Of a DNA stretch of 64,000 bases, positions 62,201-64,000 are shown piece by piece. Location: assembly GCA_958295665.1 (NCBI GenBank), contig OY282560.1, positions 23,829,653 through 23,893,652 of the forward strand, in the 5' to 3' direction. This stretch comes from Tipula vernalis. Lineage: Eukaryota; Arthropoda; Insecta; Diptera; Tipulidae. The position numbers and the translations under genes were made by a program. Below the pieces are notes generated by a model that saw nothing but the letters and a program-made list of their open reading frames with translations, made no database searches and had not been told where the DNA came from. Position 1 is the first letter of the stretch; each line of letters starts with the position of its first letter.

Positions 62201-64000
62201 GTGCTATAGCCCACAAGTTTTTGGTCGGCAAAAATCTAAAATGGCCCGATTACGATGGTTGATACCTCTATCAATAGGTTTCGGGACCTGTAATTGCTGT
62301 GACAATTATCATTTTGATTGCTCGATTATTTCTAAACATTTCTTAGAAAATTAAATTTTATTGAAAATTAACTGTGCTATAGCCCACAAGTTTTTGGTCG
62401 GCAAAAATCTAAAATGGCCCGATTACGATGGTTGATACCTCTATCAATAGGTTTCGGGACCTGTAATTGCTGTGACAATTTTCATTTTGATTGCTCGATT
62501 ATTTCTTAACATTTCTTAGAAAATTAAATTTTATTGAAAATTAACTGTGCTATAGCCCACAAGTTTTTGGGCGGCAAAAATCTAAAATGGTCCTATTACG
62601 ATGGCTGATACCTCTATCAATAGGTTTCGGGACCTGTAATTGCTGTGACAATTATCATTTTCATTGTTCGATTATTTCTAAACATTTCTTAGAAAATTCA
62701 ATTTTATTTAAAAGTTACTGTGCTATAGCCCACAAGTTTTCCGGCGGCAAAAATCTAAAATGGTCCGATTACGATGGCTGATACCTCTATCAATAGGTCT
62801 CGGGACCTGTAATTGCTGTGACAATTATCATTTTGATTGCTCGATTATTTCTAAACATTTCTTAGAAAATTCAATTTTATTGAAAATTAACTGTGCTATA
62901 GCCCACAAGTTTTTCGGCGGCAAAAATCTAAAATGGTCCGATTACGATGGCTGATACCTCTATCAATAGGTTTCGGGACCTATTGCTGTGACAATTATCA
63001 TTTTGATTGCTCGATTATTTCTAAACATTTCTTAGAAAATTCAATTTTATTGAAAATTAACTGTGCTATAGCCCACAAGTTTTTCGGCGGCAAAAATCTA
63101 AAATGGTCCGATTACGATGGATGATACCCCTATCAATAGGTTTCGGGACCTGTAATTGCTGTGACAATTATCATTTTGATTGCTCGATTATTTCTAAACA
63201 TTTCTTAGAAAATTCAATTTTATTGAAAATTAACTGTGCTATAGCCCACAAGTTTTTGGGCGGCAAAAATCTAAAATGGTCCGATTACGATGGCTGATAC
63301 CTCTATCAATAGGTTTCGGGACCTGTAATTGCTGTGACAATTATCATTTTGATTGCTCGATTATTTCTAAACATTTCTTAGAAAATTCAATTTTATTGAA
63401 AATTAACTGTGCTATAGCCCACAAGTTTTTGGGCGGCAAAAATCTAAAATGGTCCGATTACGATGGCTGATACCTCTATCAATAGGTTTCAGGACCTGTA
63501 ATTGCTGTGACAATTATCATTTTGATTGCTCGATTATTTCTAAACATTTCTTAGAAAATTCAATTTTATTGAAAATTAACTGTGCTATAGCCCACAAGTT
63601 TTTGGGCGGCAAAAATCTAAAATGGTCCGATTACGATGGTTGATACCTCTATCAATAGGTTTCGGGACCTGTAATTGCTGTGACAATTATCATTTTGATT
63701 GCTCGATTATTTCTAAACATTTCTTAGAAAATTCAATTTTATTGAAAATTAACTGTGCTATAGCCCACAAGTTTTTCGGCGGCAAAAATCTAAAATGGTC
63801 CGATTACGATGGTTGATACCCCTATCAATAGGTTTCGGGACCTGTAATTGCTGTGACAATTATCATTTTGATTGGTCGATTATTTTTAAACATTTCTTAG
63901 AAAATTCAATTTTATTGAAAATTAACTGTGCTATAGCCCACAAGTTTTTGGGCGGCAAAAATCTAAAATGGTCCGATTACGATGGCTGATACCTCTATCA

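Larger units (their letters stand above)
30881..64000 (+). repeat. 173-bp satellite array, right part
   Basis: About 190 monomers of the same 173-bp satellite in the same orientation as the left part run to the window end. The first 3.5 kb shares variants with the left flank (GCTGTAGCC, CGATAACG, TTTCGGACC). From about 40 kb on the monomers fall into multi-unit blocks repeated in tandem. A shortened unit lies near 38720-38735, where ATTTTA jumps to CGATGGCTG. Every monomer contains the same 64-codon frame, but it overlaps the next copy and is a by-product of homogeneity, not a gene. Confidence 0.97.

Noticed and set aside
12522..63989. Over a hundred near-identical 64-codon frames beginning MVRLRWLIPLS, one per monomer
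   Set aside because: The frame is longer than the monomer, so each overlaps the next by 22 bases in a different frame. Start contexts are arbitrary, and conservation follows from satellite homogenisation. No gene was annotated.
12292..64000. Regularly spaced repeats as a possible CRISPR array
   Set aside because: The whole 173-bp unit is repeated, with no short repeat alternating with unique spacers, and the context is eukaryotic.

Overview
The window is repeat-dominated, AT-rich eukaryotic DNA. It is most likely from an insect, probably a fly: the recognisable genes are insect-type LTR retrotransposon relics (Ty3/gypsy lineages with a tRNA-Leu-like primer site, plus one BEL/Pao element), and the rest is satellite DNA and inverted-repeat transposons. 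No convincing host gene, tRNA or rRNA gene was found. The setting looks like pericentromeric or other heterochromatin; that is inference.

Layout. 1-2800 is a decayed, 3'-truncated gypsy-type element (copy A). Its single reading frame goes from Gag and protease straight to the tail of integrase; reverse transcriptase, RNase H and the integrase core are absent. At 2801-6140 lies the antisense pol of a BEL/Pao element, and at 6141-7830 an antisense relic of a different gypsy element. 7831-10232 is AT-rich with only a weak exon candidate and a degenerate repeat pair. 10241-11587 is a TIR-bounded element with foldback-like inner repeats. A coding relic of unknown identity (11838-12185) touches the edge of the satellite.

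12292-17038 and 30881-64000 are one 173-bp satellite array (about 27 and about 190 monomers). A single insertion, 17039-30880, splits it. This is the main discovery of the window: a 13.8-kb foldback-type transposon with matching inverted ends, an apparent 8-bp target duplication, and arms built of 172/175-bp tandem monomers that switch strand at 18894/18895. The left arm is short (about 1.6 kb of repeats) and the right arm long (about 8.4 kb). The outermost part of each arm contains a diverged version of the inner monomer, so the second satellite seems to have grown from the transposon's own ends, as described for the Tetris foldback element of Drosophila virilis.

The youngest layer is gypsy-type copy B (27448-30774), sitting inside the right inverted end. 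Its two 494-bp LTRs look identical by eye, it has a 4-bp ATAT duplication, and removing it restores the sequence of the opposite arm. Copy B carries the same Gag-protease-integrase-tail arrangement as copy A, so the deleted form is itself a mobile non-autonomous lineage. The nesting order is 173-bp satellite, then foldback element, then LTR element. In the right-hand 173-bp array, multi-monomer blocks of about 1384, 1730, 1902 and 3286 bp are repeated, showing continuing unequal exchange.
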